This document shows positions 28,068-37,757 of a stretch of DNA of 53,920 nucleotides, piece after piece. Every line of letters starts with the position of its first letter. The first letter of the stretch is position 1. The DNA lies in NCBI GenBank assembly GCA_013373085.1, contig JABXIM010000050.1:1-53920 (forward strand). Reading direction: 5' to 3'. This DNA comes from Oceanospirillaceae bacterium (lineage in GTDB: Bacteria > Pseudomonadota > Gammaproteobacteria > Pseudomonadales > Balneatricaceae). Below the pieces are notes generated by a model. It was not told where the DNA came from and did not search any database. It saw only the letters and a list, made by a program, of their open reading frames with translations. A program made the translations under genes and the position numbers.

Positions 28068-28589
28068 TCACCACTCCTCCATGCCGGCGCGCAGGCGCTC
28101 CACCAGCCGGGATAGCTCGGAATACCACTGCCGGCACTCCGAAAACACGGCACCGTCTTCACGATGACTCGGATTGACCTGACGCACCTGAATTTCCGAC
28201 AGGCTGTGTTCGGCAATGACAGGCCTGGCACGGTCCGTCGCCTGCCAGCAGGCGCGATAAGCCGTCAGCATTCGCTGCAGCCAGCTGTTCGGGTCGGCTT
28301 CCAGCACCTGCAGTTCGTTACGCTCAGGCGCCTCCAGACCGGCGCTCTCCAGCAACGCATCGAGATCGGCAAAGGTTTCGATAGCATCGACGTCGAGCCG
28401 GTAACGCTCGGCAATCTCGCGCAGAAACGCCTGATACCCCGAGGCCAGATGGAACAACACCGACTCCTGGAACGATTCGACCAGCGCATGCTTGCTCCAG
28501 CCGGTCGAGCTCTGCGCCTCTTCGAGGCGCTCCAGGTGCAACCGGGCAAAGTTCAGTTTCTGACCGGTACGGGTGACATAAATACTCAT
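28068..28589 (-). CDS. DUF6586 family protein
   Basis: The 173-residue soluble protein starts at the ATG at 28589 with GGAG 7 bp upstream (MSIYVTRTGQKLNFARLHL). It is mostly helical and has no known motif. I recall this family (PA3010-like) next to topA in pseudomonads, the same position as here, 43 bp downstream of topA on the same strand. An upstream in-frame ATG at 28631 would overlap the topA end and is less likely. Confidence 0.72.
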   Translation of the reverse strand: MSIYVTRTGQKLNFARLHLERLEEAQSSTGWSKHALVESFQESVLFHLASGYQAFLREIAERYRLDVDAIETFADLDALLESAGLEAPERNELQVLEADPNSWLQRMLTAYRACWQATDRARPVIAEHSLSEIQVRQVNPSHREDGAVFSECRQWYSELSRLVERLRAGMEEW

Positions 28590-28632
28590 ATGGGTACTCC
28601 AGGCGGCAATGTCAGCGACATCGCCTGCCATG

Positions 28633-31272
28633 TTATTTGGCTTTCTTCGCCTTGTCTTCGACAACCCAGCGACCACCTTCGAAGTAAGCCCGCCACCCCG
28701 TAGCCTTGCCATCCACCTCGGTCATGACGTACTGCTCCTTGGTCTTGCGGCTGTAACGCACCTGGGCCGGGTTGCCGTCATCGTCCGCGACCGGCGCCGA
28801 AAACAGGAAACTGTATTTCGGATCAATCTCATCCTTGTGCGGCAGCAGCTCGCTGACTTTTGGCGGGCGCGTCTCGCGGTTCTTGGGGAACTGGCTGGCC
28901 GCCAGGAACAAACCACTGGCACCGTCGCGCAGCACATAGGTATCGTCGACCTTTTCACAGGCGAGCTCCGGCATCGGTACCGGATCCATCTTGGGCGGCG
29001 CCGGCTCACCGCTCTTGAGCAACTTGCGCGTATTCTTGCAGTCGCTGCTGGTGCAACCGAAATATTTGCCGAAGCGTCCGGTCTTCAGCTGCATCTCGGA
29101 ACCACACTTGTCGCACTCGATGGTCGGACCTTCGTACCCCTTGATACGGTAACTGCCAGTCTCGACCTCGAAGCCATCGCAGTCGGGGTTATTGCCGCAG
29201 ACGTGCAGCTTTCGGGACTGGTCGACGAGGTAGGAATCCATCGCCGCTCCGCACTTGGCGCAGCGATGCTTCTTGCGCAACAGTCGGGATTCGGCCTCGT
29301 CATCAGCATCCTCGCTGACCACCTCGTCGCCGGATACCAGGTTGATGGTGGCCTTGCAACGCTCCTTCGGCGGCAGCGCATAACCGGAACAACCGAGAAA
29401 AACGCCGGTACTGGCAGTTCTGATCATCATGGGCCGGCCGCAGTCCGGACAGGGGATGTCGGTGGCGGTGGGCGTATTCGGCCGCATACCGTGCTCTTCG
29501 CTCTGCGAATCCTGGAGCTTGAGCACGAAATCGCCGTAAAAGCCGTTCAATACCTGCTTCCAGTCCTTATCACCGCCGGCGACGTCGTCAAGCGCTTCCT
29601 CCATCCGGGCGGTAAAGCCGTAGTCCATCAGATCGGAGAAATTCTCGGTCAGGCGCTCGGTCACGATATCGCCCATTTTCTGGGCGTAGAAACGCCGGTT
29701 CTGAACCTGTACGTAACCGCGATCCTGTATCGTCGAGATAATGGCCGCGTAGGTCGAAGGGCGCCCGATGCCGCGTTTTTCGAGCTCCTTCACCAGGCTG
29801 GCCTCGGTATAGCGAGGCGCCGGTTTGGTGAAGTGCTGCTTGGGATCAAGCTGTTCGAGCGTAAGCGTATCGCCTGACTGAAGATCAGGCAGGATAACAT
29901 CCTCGTCGCTCTTGCCCTTGGACGGCAATATTCGGGTAAAACCATCGAATTTCAGGATCCGACCGCGGGTACGCAGTTCGAACTCGCCGGCCTTGACCTG
30001 AATTCGTGTGCTGAGGTATTCAGCCGGTTTCATCTGGCAGGCGATGAACTGGCGCCGAATAAGGTCGTACAGACGTTCGGCATCGCGCTCCATTCCGGTC
30101 AGCGCCGTCGGCACGATGGAGACGTCGGATGGACGGATCGCCTCGTGAGCCTCCTGAGCACCTTCCTTGCTGGAGTACGCCACAGGCGCTTCCGGCAGGT
30201 ACTGGCTGCCGTACTGGTCGCCGATGAAGTCACGGCAGGCGCTCACCGCCTCGGTACTGAGGTTGGTGGAGTCAGTACGCATGTACGTGATGTAGCCGGC
30301 CTCGTAGAGACGCTGCGCCAGCATCATGGTTTTCTTGACGCCGAACCCCAAACGGGTACTCGCAGCCTGCTGCAGGGTCGACGTGATAAAAGGCGCGCCC
30401 GGCTTGGTGCTGGTCGGCTTGTCCTCGCGGCTCACGACTTCGAAGGCTGCCTTTTTCAGCTGCTCGAGGTACCGGTTGGTCTCCTCCTCTCCGGTCGGGC
30501 GGAATGCCTGCCCCTGATGACGCGTCACCTGCAGCCGCACCGCCTCCTTGGCGGCGTTCAGGGTATCGGCATGCACTTCCCAGTATTCTTCCGGCACGAA
30601 CGCCCGGATCTCGCGCTCACGCTCCACCACCAGTCGCACCGCAACCGATTGCACCCGGCCGGCCGACAGACCACGGGCAATCTTCTCCCACAGCAACGGT
30701 GACAGCATGTATCCGACAACCCGATCGAGAAAACGGCGCGCCTGCTGCGCATTGACCCGCGCCATATCCAGGTCGGATGGCTGCTCGAATGCGGACTTGA
30801 TCGCTTTTTTGGTGATTTCGTTGAAAACCACGCGACGGTATCGGCTGTCGTCGCCACCGATCGACTCGCGCAGGTGCCAGGCAATGGCCTCCCCCTCGCG
30901 GTCCAAATCGGTCGCGAGATAGATTTCGTCGGCGTTCTTCGCCAGGCGCTTGAGTTCGTCGACGACCTTTTCCTTGCCCGGCAGGATCTCGTAATGGGCC
31001 TCCCAATCATGATCGGGATTGATACCCATGCGCGCGATCAGCTGCTCGCGGGACTTGCGCGCCTTGTATTCGGCCTTTTCCTGCGGCGACATCTTGCGCG
31101 TCAACGCCGCCTGCTTCGCCCGCTCCTTGGGGTCGCTTTTGGTCGCACTGCCACTGGTCGGCAGGTCACGGATATGACCGACACTGGACTTCACGACATA
31201 CTGGCTGCCGAGATATTTGTTAATCGTCTTTGCCTTTGCCGGGGACTCGACGATAACGAGAGATTTACCCAT
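28633..31272 (-). CDS. topA: DNA topoisomerase I
   Basis: TopA relaxes negative supercoils. The 879-residue protein has the N-terminal Toprim domain ([26 protein letters not shown] with the acidic metal-binding residues), active-site Tyr330 in ITYMRTDST, and three C-terminal zinc ribbons. These start at [18 protein letters not shown] and [10 protein letters not shown] basic tail ends in KAKKAK. A TTGACC/TATATA promoter lies ~120 bp upstream. It is followed by the DUF6586 gene. Confidence 0.97.
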   Translation of the reverse strand: MGKSLVIVESPAKAKTINKYLGSQYVVKSSVGHIRDLPTSGSATKSDPKERAKQAALTRKMSPQEKAEYKARKSREQLIARMGINPDHDWEAHYEILPGKEKVVDELKRLAKNADEIYLATDLDREGEAIAWHLRESIGGDDSRYRRVVFNEITKKAIKSAFEQPSDLDMARVNAQQARRFLDRVVGYMLSPLLWEKIARGLSAGRVQSVAVRLVVEREREIRAFVPEEYWEVHADTLNAAKEAVRLQVTRHQGQAFRPTGEEETNRYLEQLKKAAFEVVSREDKPTSTKPGAPFITSTLQQAASTRLGFGVKKTMMLAQRLYEAGYITYMRTDSTNLSTEAVSACRDFIGDQYGSQYLPEAPVAYSSKEGAQEAHEAIRPSDVSIVPTALTGMERDAERLYDLIRRQFIACQMKPAEYLSTRIQVKAGEFELRTRGRILKFDGFTRILPSKGKSDEDVILPDLQSGDTLTLEQLDPKQHFTKPAPRYTEASLVKELEKRGIGRPSTYAAIISTIQDRGYVQVQNRRFYAQKMGDIVTERLTENFSDLMDYGFTARMEEALDDVAGGDKDWKQVLNGFYGDFVLKLQDSQSEEHGMRPNTPTATDIPCPDCGRPMMIRTASTGVFLGCSGYALPPKERCKATINLVSGDEVVSEDADDEAESRLLRKKHRCAKCGAAMDSYLVDQSRKLHVCGNNPDCDGFEVETGSYRIKGYEGPTIECDKCGSEMQLKTGRFGKYFGCTSSDCKNTRKLLKSGEPAPPKMDPVPMPELACEKVDDTYVLRDGASGLFLAASQFPKNRETRPPKVSELLPHKDEIDPKYSFLFSAPVADDDGNPAQVRYSRKTKEQYVMTEVDGKATGWRAYFEGGRWVVEDKAKKAK

Positions 31273-31398
31273 AGAATTCTGTTCCTTGGCGCGGAAAGGG
31301 CTTGGTACCTGTTAGCGAAGTCGCGGCCGGCTCCGAGAGGCTCGCAGCGCAGGCCAGAGACTTGTCGGGACTTGGTTCACAGGTTCAATCAGCGTGCA

Positions 31399-31427
31399 TA
31401 TATAAGTGCTGAGTATTTGAGGGTCAA
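31399..31427 (-). promoter_or_regulatory. Predicted topA promoter
   Basis: On the minus strand TTGACC (31427-31422) and TATATA (31404-31399) are 17 bp apart, a good sigma-70 pair, predicting a start near 31392 and a ~120-nt leader. On the plus strand a TATAAT at 31508-31513 may serve the divergent gene at 31550. Confidence 0.6.
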
Positions 31428-31549
31428 GCCGCGGCCCCGAAAAAAAACTACCGCGCCCCTCGCCGCTTTACTCAACGTACAGGATGAAAAACCACGCTTT
31501 CAGGCTTTATAATTCATACACTTATTTATAACCAACCACGTTGGCGACG

Positions 31550-32263
31550 ATGCTGCAAGACAATCTGACGTATATTATCCTCATTGCCGTCGTCGGCCTG
31601 GCCGCACTGCTCACCAGCCATGTGATCAGCAGTCGCGAAAAAGATGCCAGTGCCCGCGCAGAACGCCTGAAATGGTTGCTGCAACAGTCAGAGCATTGCT
31701 TCAACGCGCTAATGATCATGCGCGCGGCCGGTTGCAAGAGCGAAATCGTTGAACGCGTCGACGCCCACGCCCAGACGCTGTTGGATGAAATGGAAGTACT
31801 GGCACCCGGGTCCGATGCGCTTAGCAGCGCTCGTACCCTCAAAGCCAGCGCCGACCGCGCTACCGCTTCGAGCGTACCGATGAACAGCGACCGTGCAATC
31901 AAGCGCGCCTCGATCTACATTCGATTTGCCAGCCGGCTACTCGAGGAGATGGCCAAGGCCGACAAGCTCAGCAGCCAGCTCGCCGCCAGCTACGCGCAGG
32001 AGCTGCACTGGCTCAACGTTTCCATCGTCGCCACCGCCCACCTGGCCCAGGGTCAGAAGAGCCTGAGCGCCGAGGACAGACCCGCCGCACTGTCACACCT
32101 CAAGCACGCCAAGGCCGTTCTGACCCGCGCCATGGTGCCACAGCAGCTCAAGCAGGACCGGCTGCAGCAGATCCAGTCGCTGCTCGACAGCCTCGAACCG
32201 CGCCAGCCGCGCCCGCGCGGCACTCTGGCCGACGACCTCGACGGTTACTTCAGAGATCGCTGA
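31550..32263 (+). CDS. Membrane-anchored hypothetical protein
   Basis: This 237-residue protein has one N-terminal hydrophobic segment (about residues 7-26) followed by a long, helix-rich cytoplasmic region with Leu heptads that may form coiled coils. No family is recognised. The ATG at 31550 gives MLQDNLTYIILIAVVGL; a TTG nine bases earlier is also possible and neither has a good ribosome site. It diverges from topA, and its last 14 bases overlap the end of the convergent DUF1653 gene. Confidence 0.75.
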   Translation: MLQDNLTYIILIAVVGLAALLTSHVISSREKDASARAERLKWLLQQSEHCFNALMIMRAAGCKSEIVERVDAHAQTLLDEMEVLAPGSDALSSARTLKASADRATASSVPMNSDRAIKRASIYIRFASRLLEEMAKADKLSSQLAASYAQELHWLNVSIVATAHLAQGQKSLSAEDRPAALSHLKHAKAVLTRAMVPQQLKQDRLQQIQSLLDSLEPRQPRPRGTLADDLDGYFRDR

Positions 32264-32480
32264 GCGGACTGAACCGCGGCACGCGGCGACCATCGCCCAG
32301 TTCGACCTCTTCGACGAACATGCTCAGCGGCCTGACCCAGAGCCCGCAATCCCCGTAGCAGGTACGGTAGACCACCAGCCACTCCTCGGTTTCCGAGTGC
32401 CGGGCACAGCCGATCACTTCGTACTCCTGCCCCTTGTAGTGCCGGTAGCGCCCTGGCGCCGGCTGATTCATTGTTTGCAT
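32250..32480 (-). CDS. DUF1653 family protein
   Basis: This 76-residue protein has the DUF1653 pattern GRYRHYKGQEYEVIG, ARHSETEEWLVVYR and GLWVRPLSMF. Small proteins of this family are widespread and of unknown function. The ATG at 32480 (or a second at 32471) lies 4 bp after the upstream gene, so the two form an operon. An AGGA about 10 bp upstream favours 32480. The 3' end overlaps the convergent gene by 14 bp. Confidence 0.85.
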   Translation of the reverse strand: MQTMNQPAPGRYRHYKGQEYEVIGCARHSETEEWLVVYRTCYGDCGLWVRPLSMFVEEVELGDGRRVPRFSPLSDL

Positions 32481-32484
32481 GCGG

Positions 32485-32994
32485 TTAAAAATCCTGTTTG
32501 ATGATCTGCTGCAGGCCATCGCGGATCCGTTCCAGATCCTCGACACTGCCATGTTCCCCCCAGAGCGCACTGACATGAATCGGCGTCGACTCGACCGCAA
32601 CCACGTCGCCCGGCAACGTCTCCAGCACCGCGGCCAGCTGCTTCAGCTGCCCGGCGCCCAACTGGCGCTCGCCGATGGTCCAGCTCCAGCCATCCGGTAG
32701 CCCCTCGCGCGCCAGCGAGCGCACCCGAAATACCCGCCAGGGTTGCAGGCGCTCCCGCACCCGGGCATCGACACCCTGACGCAGTAAACGATAGGCAGGA
32801 CGCCTGAACTCTTCGGCTTCGGCTTCGCCGGAGGCCCGCGGCCCGGTCAGGGTCACCAGCTGCACCTGGAATCCCAGGGTACGGGCACGTGCACGCAAAT
32901 GCCCCTGCTCGGTCTGGCGCCGGGTCGGCATTGCCCACATTACCGAGCCGACCAGCGACATCATGATCAGAACGATAATCGCCCACTTCCACAT
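32485..32994 (-). CDS. Hypothetical protein with N-terminal membrane anchor
   Basis: This 169-residue protein starts MWKWAIIVLIMMSLVGSVMWAM, one membrane segment, then a basic region (TRRQTEQGHLRARAR) and an alpha/beta soluble domain with VQLVTLTGP and GWSWTIGERQLGAG. The ATG has an AAGGA site. The fold is unrecognised; I recall a similar conserved hypothetical near usp and uup in pseudomonads (PA3016-like). The soluble domain should face the cytoplasm given the positive residues after the helix. Confidence 0.75.
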   Translation of the reverse strand: MWKWAIIVLIMMSLVGSVMWAMPTRRQTEQGHLRARARTLGFQVQLVTLTGPRASGEAEAEEFRRPAYRLLRQGVDARVRERLQPWRVFRVRSLAREGLPDGWSWTIGERQLGAGQLKQLAAVLETLPGDVVAVESTPIHVSALWGEHGSVEDLERIRDGLQQIIKQDF

Positions 32995-33121
32995 ATTTTC
33001 ATTTCCTTCAGTCTGAGCACCGGCTCGAAATCACACCCCGGTGCCGTTGATCCAGATCACCCGGGCGGCATTACCCTATGCTAATCTCAGGTTATCCACC
33101 CTCAAGAGGAACCCGCACAAG

Positions 33122-33568
33122 ATGAGCGCTTACAAACGAATCCTGATGGCTGTCGACCTGTCGGAAGAGTCGGATCAGCTGATCGACAAGACCTGCGAGA
33201 TTGCCGAGCGCAACGACGCCGAACTGAGCCTCATTCACGTCATCGAACCCCTTAGCTTCGCCTATGGCGGTGATGTACCGATGGACCTAACCACGATTCA
33301 GGAACAGCTGGACGACCACGCCCGCAGCAAGCTCGATGCTTTCGCCAGCCGCCTCGGCCACCCGGTGAAAAATAAATTCATCGTCAGCGGCCATACCGAG
33401 TCCGAAATCCACCGCGTTGCCGAAGAACAGGACATCGACCTGATCATCGTCGGCAGCCACGGCCGCCACGGGCTGTCGCTGCTGCTTGGCTCCACCGCCA
33501 ATGGCGTGCTGCACGGGGCCCGCTGCGATGTACTGGCGGTCCGCGTACAACCGGTCGAAAAAGATTAA
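33122..33568 (+). CDS. Universal stress protein
   Basis: This 148-residue UspA-family protein begins MSAYKRILMAVDLSEES, with the first beta strand and Asp of the nucleotide site. It ends with VGSHGRHGLSLLLGSTANGVL, the G-X2-G-X9-G(S/T) ATP-binding motif. It is a single-domain cytoplasmic protein. The ATG at 33122 follows GAGGAA at ~11 bp; an in-frame start at 33041 is not needed. It converges on uup. Confidence 0.93.
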   Translation: MSAYKRILMAVDLSEESDQLIDKTCEIAERNDAELSLIHVIEPLSFAYGGDVPMDLTTIQEQLDDHARSKLDAFASRLGHPVKNKFIVSGHTESEIHRVAEEQDIDLIIVGSHGRHGLSLLLGSTANGVLHGARCDVLAVRVQPVEKD

Positions 33569-33591
33569 CAAAACGTCAAGTTTCAGGCGCA

Positions 33592-33625
33592 AAGCTGCGA
33601 GCGGATCTAGCCCCGCCTGCAGCTT
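33592..33625. terminator. Dyad between convergent usp and uup
   Basis: AAGCTGC-GA-GCGG pairs with CCGC-CT-GCAGCTT around ATCTAGCC: an 11-bp stem with one small internal loop. There is no T-run on either strand, so it is a terminator candidate by position only, or an intergenic repeat unit. Confidence 0.4.
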
Positions 33626-33644
33626 GCAGCCTGCCGCTCCAACC

Positions 33645-35531
33645 CTACCCTTCCTGCATCGCCTCGAGCTCGACCCAACGCTCCATCAACTGCTCGAGCG
33701 CCTCCTCCTGCTGCTGTAGCAATGCAAGCTTGGCGTTGACCTGATCATGGGGCTGATCGTAGAAAGCCGGAGAGGATACCTCCTCCTGCAGCGCCGCCAG
33801 CGCCTGCTCGGCCTCTTCCAGCTGCTGTGGCAGAGCGTCGAGTTCCCGCTGCAGCTTGTAACTGAGCTTGCGTGATGCTTTCGGCTTATCTGCCTCGACC
33901 TTCTTCTGCTCCTGCTTTTCGGATTCACCGGGCTCCGCCGCGACCGGGGCTGGCCGCTGGCGCAGCCAGTCCTGGTAGCCACCAACATATTCGCGGACCT
34001 TGCCGTTACCCTCGAACGCCAGCGTGCTGGTGACGACATTATCGAGGAAGGAGCGGTCGTGACTCACCAGCAGCACCGTGCCCTTGAACTCGAGCAGGAT
34101 TTCCTCGAGCAACTCCAGCGTCTCGACGTCGAGGTCGTTGGTCGGCTCGTCAAGCACCAGTACGTTTGCGGGTTGACTGAACAGCTTGGCCAGCAGCACG
34201 CGGTTGCACTCGCCGCCGGACAACGCGCGTACCGGCGTACGCGCCCGCTCGGCCGAAAACAGGAAGTCACCGAGGTAGCTGATGATATGACGATCGCGGC
34301 CGTTGATGCTGATGCTTTCGCGCCCCTGGGAGATGTTGTCGATGACCGTCTTGTCCGGGTCCAGCTGGCCGCGCAGCTGATCGAAGTACGCCACCTCCAG
34401 CTTGGTACCGCGGCGAATTTCACCACTGTCGGGCTCGAGTTCGCCCAGCACCAGTTTCAGCAGACTGCTCTTGCCGATACCGTTGGGGCCGATCAGACCG
34501 ATACGGTCTCCGCGCTGAATCATCAGGCTGAGCCGGTCAATCAGGGTGCGCCCTTCGTACCCGAGCGATACGGACTTGAGCTCCGCCACCAGTTTGCCGG
34601 ACTTCTGCGCTTCATCGAGGCCGAACTTGGCCTGCCCCTGACGATTGCGCCGCTCGGACCGGTCCCGCCGCATCTGCTCAAGCGCCCGCACGCGACCTTC
34701 GTTGCGTGTGCGACGCGCCTTGATGCCCTGCCGGATCCACACTTCTTCCTGCGCCAGCTTCTTGTCGAACTCGGCGTTATGGCGCGCCTCTTCGGCGAGC
34801 AGCTGTTCCTTGCGCTGCTGATACTGGCGGTAGCTTCCGGGGAACGACGTCAGGACGCCGCGGTCAAGCTCGACGATCCGGGTGGCAAGGGCATCGACCA
34901 GCGCACGGTCGTGGGAGATGAACAGCAGACCGCCGCGGAATTCCAGCAACCGCTGTTCGAGCCACTCGATGGTGTCGATATCGAGATGGTTGGTCGGCTC
35001 ATCGAGCAACAGCAGATCGGGCTCCTGCACCAGCGCCGCCCCCAGCGCCGCACGCCGACGCCAGCCGCCCGAAAGTTCCGACATGCGACGTTCGCCCGGC
35101 AGACCCAAACGGTCGAGCACGCGGTCGACCTTCTGCTCCAGGTGCCAGCCGTCGAGCGACTCGATCCGCTGCTGCAGCGATTCCAGCGCCGCCAGACTGG
35201 CGTCGTCGTGCCGCTGCACCAGCTCGTCGTAGCGCTGGCGCAACTCGACGATATCCGCCAGCCCCGTCATCACCACGTCCCGCACCCGGCGTTCGTCGGC
35301 AGCCGGCAATGCCTGGGGCAGCTGCGCGATGCGGCAGGCCGGGTCGGTCCAGAATTCTCCGCTGTCAGCCTGAAGCTCCGAACACACCAGTTTCAGGAGC
35401 GTCGACTTGCCCGCACCGTTCAACCCGACGAGCGCGACGCGTTCGCCCGGCTCGATCTGGAAGCCGACCTGGTCCAGCAGCGTTCGCGCGCCGAAGGCCA
35501 CAGAGATATTGTCAAGTCGTATCAAAGGCAT
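33645..35531 (-). CDS. uup: ABC-F family ATPase Uup
   Basis: Uup is a soluble ABC-F protein acting on ribosomes and possibly branched DNA. The 628-residue protein has two ATPase domains with Walker A GLNGAGKS (near residue 38) and GPNGIGKS (near 345), signature LSGG in each, and a linker rich in Arg (KARRTRNEGRVRAL). The C-terminal ~90 residues (LSYKLQRELDALPQQLEEAE) form the Uup coiled coil. The ATG at 35531 gives MPLIRLDNISVAFG; a TTG 15 bases upstream is possible and neither has a good ribosome site. It diverges from slt. Confidence 0.93.
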   Translation of the reverse strand: MPLIRLDNISVAFGARTLLDQVGFQIEPGERVALVGLNGAGKSTLLKLVCSELQADSGEFWTDPACRIAQLPQALPAADERRVRDVVMTGLADIVELRQRYDELVQRHDDASLAALESLQQRIESLDGWHLEQKVDRVLDRLGLPGERRMSELSGGWRRRAALGAALVQEPDLLLLDEPTNHLDIDTIEWLEQRLLEFRGGLLFISHDRALVDALATRIVELDRGVLTSFPGSYRQYQQRKEQLLAEEARHNAEFDKKLAQEEVWIRQGIKARRTRNEGRVRALEQMRRDRSERRNRQGQAKFGLDEAQKSGKLVAELKSVSLGYEGRTLIDRLSLMIQRGDRIGLIGPNGIGKSSLLKLVLGELEPDSGEIRRGTKLEVAYFDQLRGQLDPDKTVIDNISQGRESISINGRDRHIISYLGDFLFSAERARTPVRALSGGECNRVLLAKLFSQPANVLVLDEPTNDLDVETLELLEEILLEFKGTVLLVSHDRSFLDNVVTSTLAFEGNGKVREYVGGYQDWLRQRPAPVAAEPGESEKQEQKKVEADKPKASRKLSYKLQRELDALPQQLEEAEQALAALQEEVSSPAFYDQPHDQVNAKLALLQQQEEALEQLMERWVELEAMQEG

Positions 35532-35675
35532 AGCAAAGAAATTCAAGTTGATGAGGGGGCCATTATTCTACAGCATTCCCCTCCGCAAGATGAAAACTGT
35601 TCACGACTGTTTTTTCTCCTCAAGACTGCTTTAGACTGGTCGACAACACCAATTGAACAGGGCTGTGGATTGGCT

Positions 35676-37637
35676 ATGAAACCTCTCTCCTCGACGTTGC
35701 TTCCATTCATCATCTGCGCCACCGGTCTGCTCGCCAATACCAGTTACGCCACGGCGCCGGATCCCTTCGGGGAGCAGCGGGCACGCTACCAGCAGGCGAC
35801 GGCGGCGCTGGAGTCCGGCGACATGGAGCGCTACCGCAACCTCAAGCAGGATCTGAAGCAATACCCGCTGTTTCCATATCTCGAGTATGCGGAGCTCGAG
35901 CGGTCGCTGTCGGGCGCCAGCCAAACCCAGGTCGACCGTTTTTTCGCAGCCCATGGCGACACGCTGCTGGCCCCACGATTGCAGCGGCGCTGGCTGAGAG
36001 AACTCGCCAGCCGCAATGACTGGCGTGGCCTGCTGCAGGCCGACGCCAAAATGCCGGTCGACGGCACCCGCTACGAGTGCCTGGTATTGCGGGCCCGCCT
36101 CAACACCGGCGATATCAAGGGCGCCTACGCCCGGGCGGCGGACCTCTGGAACACGGGCGAATCGCAGCCCGAAAGCTGCGACCCACTGTTCGACAGCTGG
36201 ATCGCTGCCGGCCTCCTGACCTCCGACATCGCCTACAGCCGGTTCTGGAAAGCCGTGGATAATGGCCGCCTCTCCCTGGCGCGATACATCGATCGCTACG
36301 TCACGCGTAGCGACCAGAAGGCCATCACCGGCCTGCTGTTGAAAGTCAGTGCGAACCCGGGCCTGCTGGCCGACAAATCATTACTAACAGCCAAGAACCC
36401 CGAACAGGGCCGTATCGCCGCCTACGGCATTCGCCAGCTGGCGCGCAAGGACCTCAAACAATCCTTTTCGCTGTGGCTGCGAGACCGCGACCGACTGGCG
36501 ATTGACGACACCAGGCGCGCCGAGCTCGACACCTATTTCGGCGTGCGTATCGGCAAGAACTTTTTCCCCGACCACGAACAGCAGATGCAACGCCTGGACC
36601 CGGATTACCGCTATCCGGAGGTCACAGAATGGCGCATCCGCAACACCCTTATTCGCCGGGACTGGGCGGGCGTGCTGCGCCAGATCGAACGCCTTCCCAA
36701 GGACTACCAGGAGCAGGACCGCTGGCGCTACTGGCGCAACGTCGCTGCCGAAGCCGTCGGTGGACAGCCAGTCAAGGCGCTCAAGGACAACTTTGCCAAA
36801 CTCACCGCCGAGCGCAGCTTCTATGGTTTCCTGGCGGCCGAAACCCACAACCTCCCCTACGACCTTAACGACGAACCGCCCCAGTTCGACGCCAAGCTGC
36901 TCAAGCGTCTCGAGCAGAGCCCGCCGTTCCAGCGCATGAGCGAGTTCCTCAACCTTGACCAGGAATACCCGGCGCGCTCCGAGTGGAATCACGCCCAGAC
37001 CCTGCTCAGCCCCGAGGAGCGCCACGCGGCGGCGCACGTCGTCAGTCGCTGGGGCTGGTACGATCAGGGCATACGCGGCGCCATCAGCAGCAAGCAATGG
37101 AACGATCTCAGCATCCGCTTCCCGCAGCCCTATCGCGATCTGTTCGACCGCTACGCCGATGGCCGCAATATCAACCGGACCTGGGCGATCTCGATCGCAC
37201 GCCAGGAAAGCGCCTTCCAGGCCAAGGTACAATCCCACGCCGGAGCCCGCGGACTGATGCAACTGATGCCGAAAACGGCATCACTGACCGCAAAGCGCTT
37301 CCAGGTACCTTACAGATCTTCGGCACAGCTCTACGATCCGTCCACCAACATCTCCCTGGGTACGGCATACCTGGCGCAGATGCTGGAACGTTTCAATGGC
37401 AACCGCATACACGCCACCGCGGCGTACAATGCCGGTCCGTATCGGGTGTCGCAGTGGCTCGAGGAGCGGGGCAACCTGCCGCTCGACATCTGGGTCGAAA
37501 CCATCCCGTTCGACGAAACCCGAAACTATGTTCAGAACGTGCTGGCATTCGGCGTGATCTATGACGTACGCGCCAACCGCAATACCAGCATGCTGAGCCC
37601 GGACGAGTCTTCCCAGCTCGCACTCTATCGTCCCTGA
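35676..37637 (+). CDS. slt: Soluble lytic murein transglycosylase
   Basis: Slt cleaves peptidoglycan glycan strands in the periplasm to 1,6-anhydro products. The 653-residue protein has a signal peptide (cleaved near TSYA, residue 25), a long alpha-superhelical ring domain (residues 40-480) and a C-terminal lysozyme-like domain with catalytic Glu511 in ARQESAF, RGLMQLMP and AAYNAGPYRV. The frame remains open far upstream, antisense to uup, but the ATG at 35676 is the start that yields the signal peptide. A strong hairpin follows. Confidence 0.95.
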   Translation: MKPLSSTLLPFIICATGLLANTSYATAPDPFGEQRARYQQATAALESGDMERYRNLKQDLKQYPLFPYLEYAELERSLSGASQTQVDRFFAAHGDTLLAPRLQRRWLRELASRNDWRGLLQADAKMPVDGTRYECLVLRARLNTGDIKGAYARAADLWNTGESQPESCDPLFDSWIAAGLLTSDIAYSRFWKAVDNGRLSLARYIDRYVTRSDQKAITGLLLKVSANPGLLADKSLLTAKNPEQGRIAAYGIRQLARKDLKQSFSLWLRDRDRLAIDDTRRAELDTYFGVRIGKNFFPDHEQQMQRLDPDYRYPEVTEWRIRNTLIRRDWAGVLRQIERLPKDYQEQDRWRYWRNVAAEAVGGQPVKALKDNFAKLTAERSFYGFLAAETHNLPYDLNDEPPQFDAKLLKRLEQSPPFQRMSEFLNLDQEYPARSEWNHAQTLLSPEERHAAAHVVSRWGWYDQGIRGAISSKQWNDLSIRFPQPYRDLFDRYADGRNINRTWAISIARQESAFQAKVQSHAGARGLMQLMPKTASLTAKRFQVPYRSSAQLYDPSTNISLGTAYLAQMLERFNGNRIHATAAYNAGPYRVSQWLEERGNLPLDIWVETIPFDETRNYVQNVLAFGVIYDVRANRNTSMLSPDESSQLALYRP

Positions 37638-37652
37638 CCCCACCCACCCCGG

Positions 37653-37689
37653 CCAGCGCTGCGGAACCAAGACTGCTCCGCAGCGCTGG
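37653..37689 (+). terminator. 12-bp hairpin after slt
   Basis: CCAGCGCTGCGG pairs perfectly with CCGCAGCGCTGG around a 13-base loop, 15 bp after the slt stop. There is no T-run. It may protect the slt message end or act as a factor-assisted terminator before tatD. Confidence 0.5.
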
Positions 37690-37757
37690 TAATCGCAGCC
37701 TCGAACGGCATAATAGCGCCGTGCAACGCCGTTCAACCGGGCACTCGAGGACCGTCC

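Noticed and set aside
28609-29877. 422-codon plus-strand frame over topA
   Set aside because: Shadow of topA; it overlaps the zinc-ribbon region with no independent support.
34059-35675. Open frame of 539 codons in front of slt, antisense to uup
   Set aside because: It is the GC-rich shadow of uup; the translation is low in protein-like pattern, and the slt ATG at 35676 starts a proper signal peptide.
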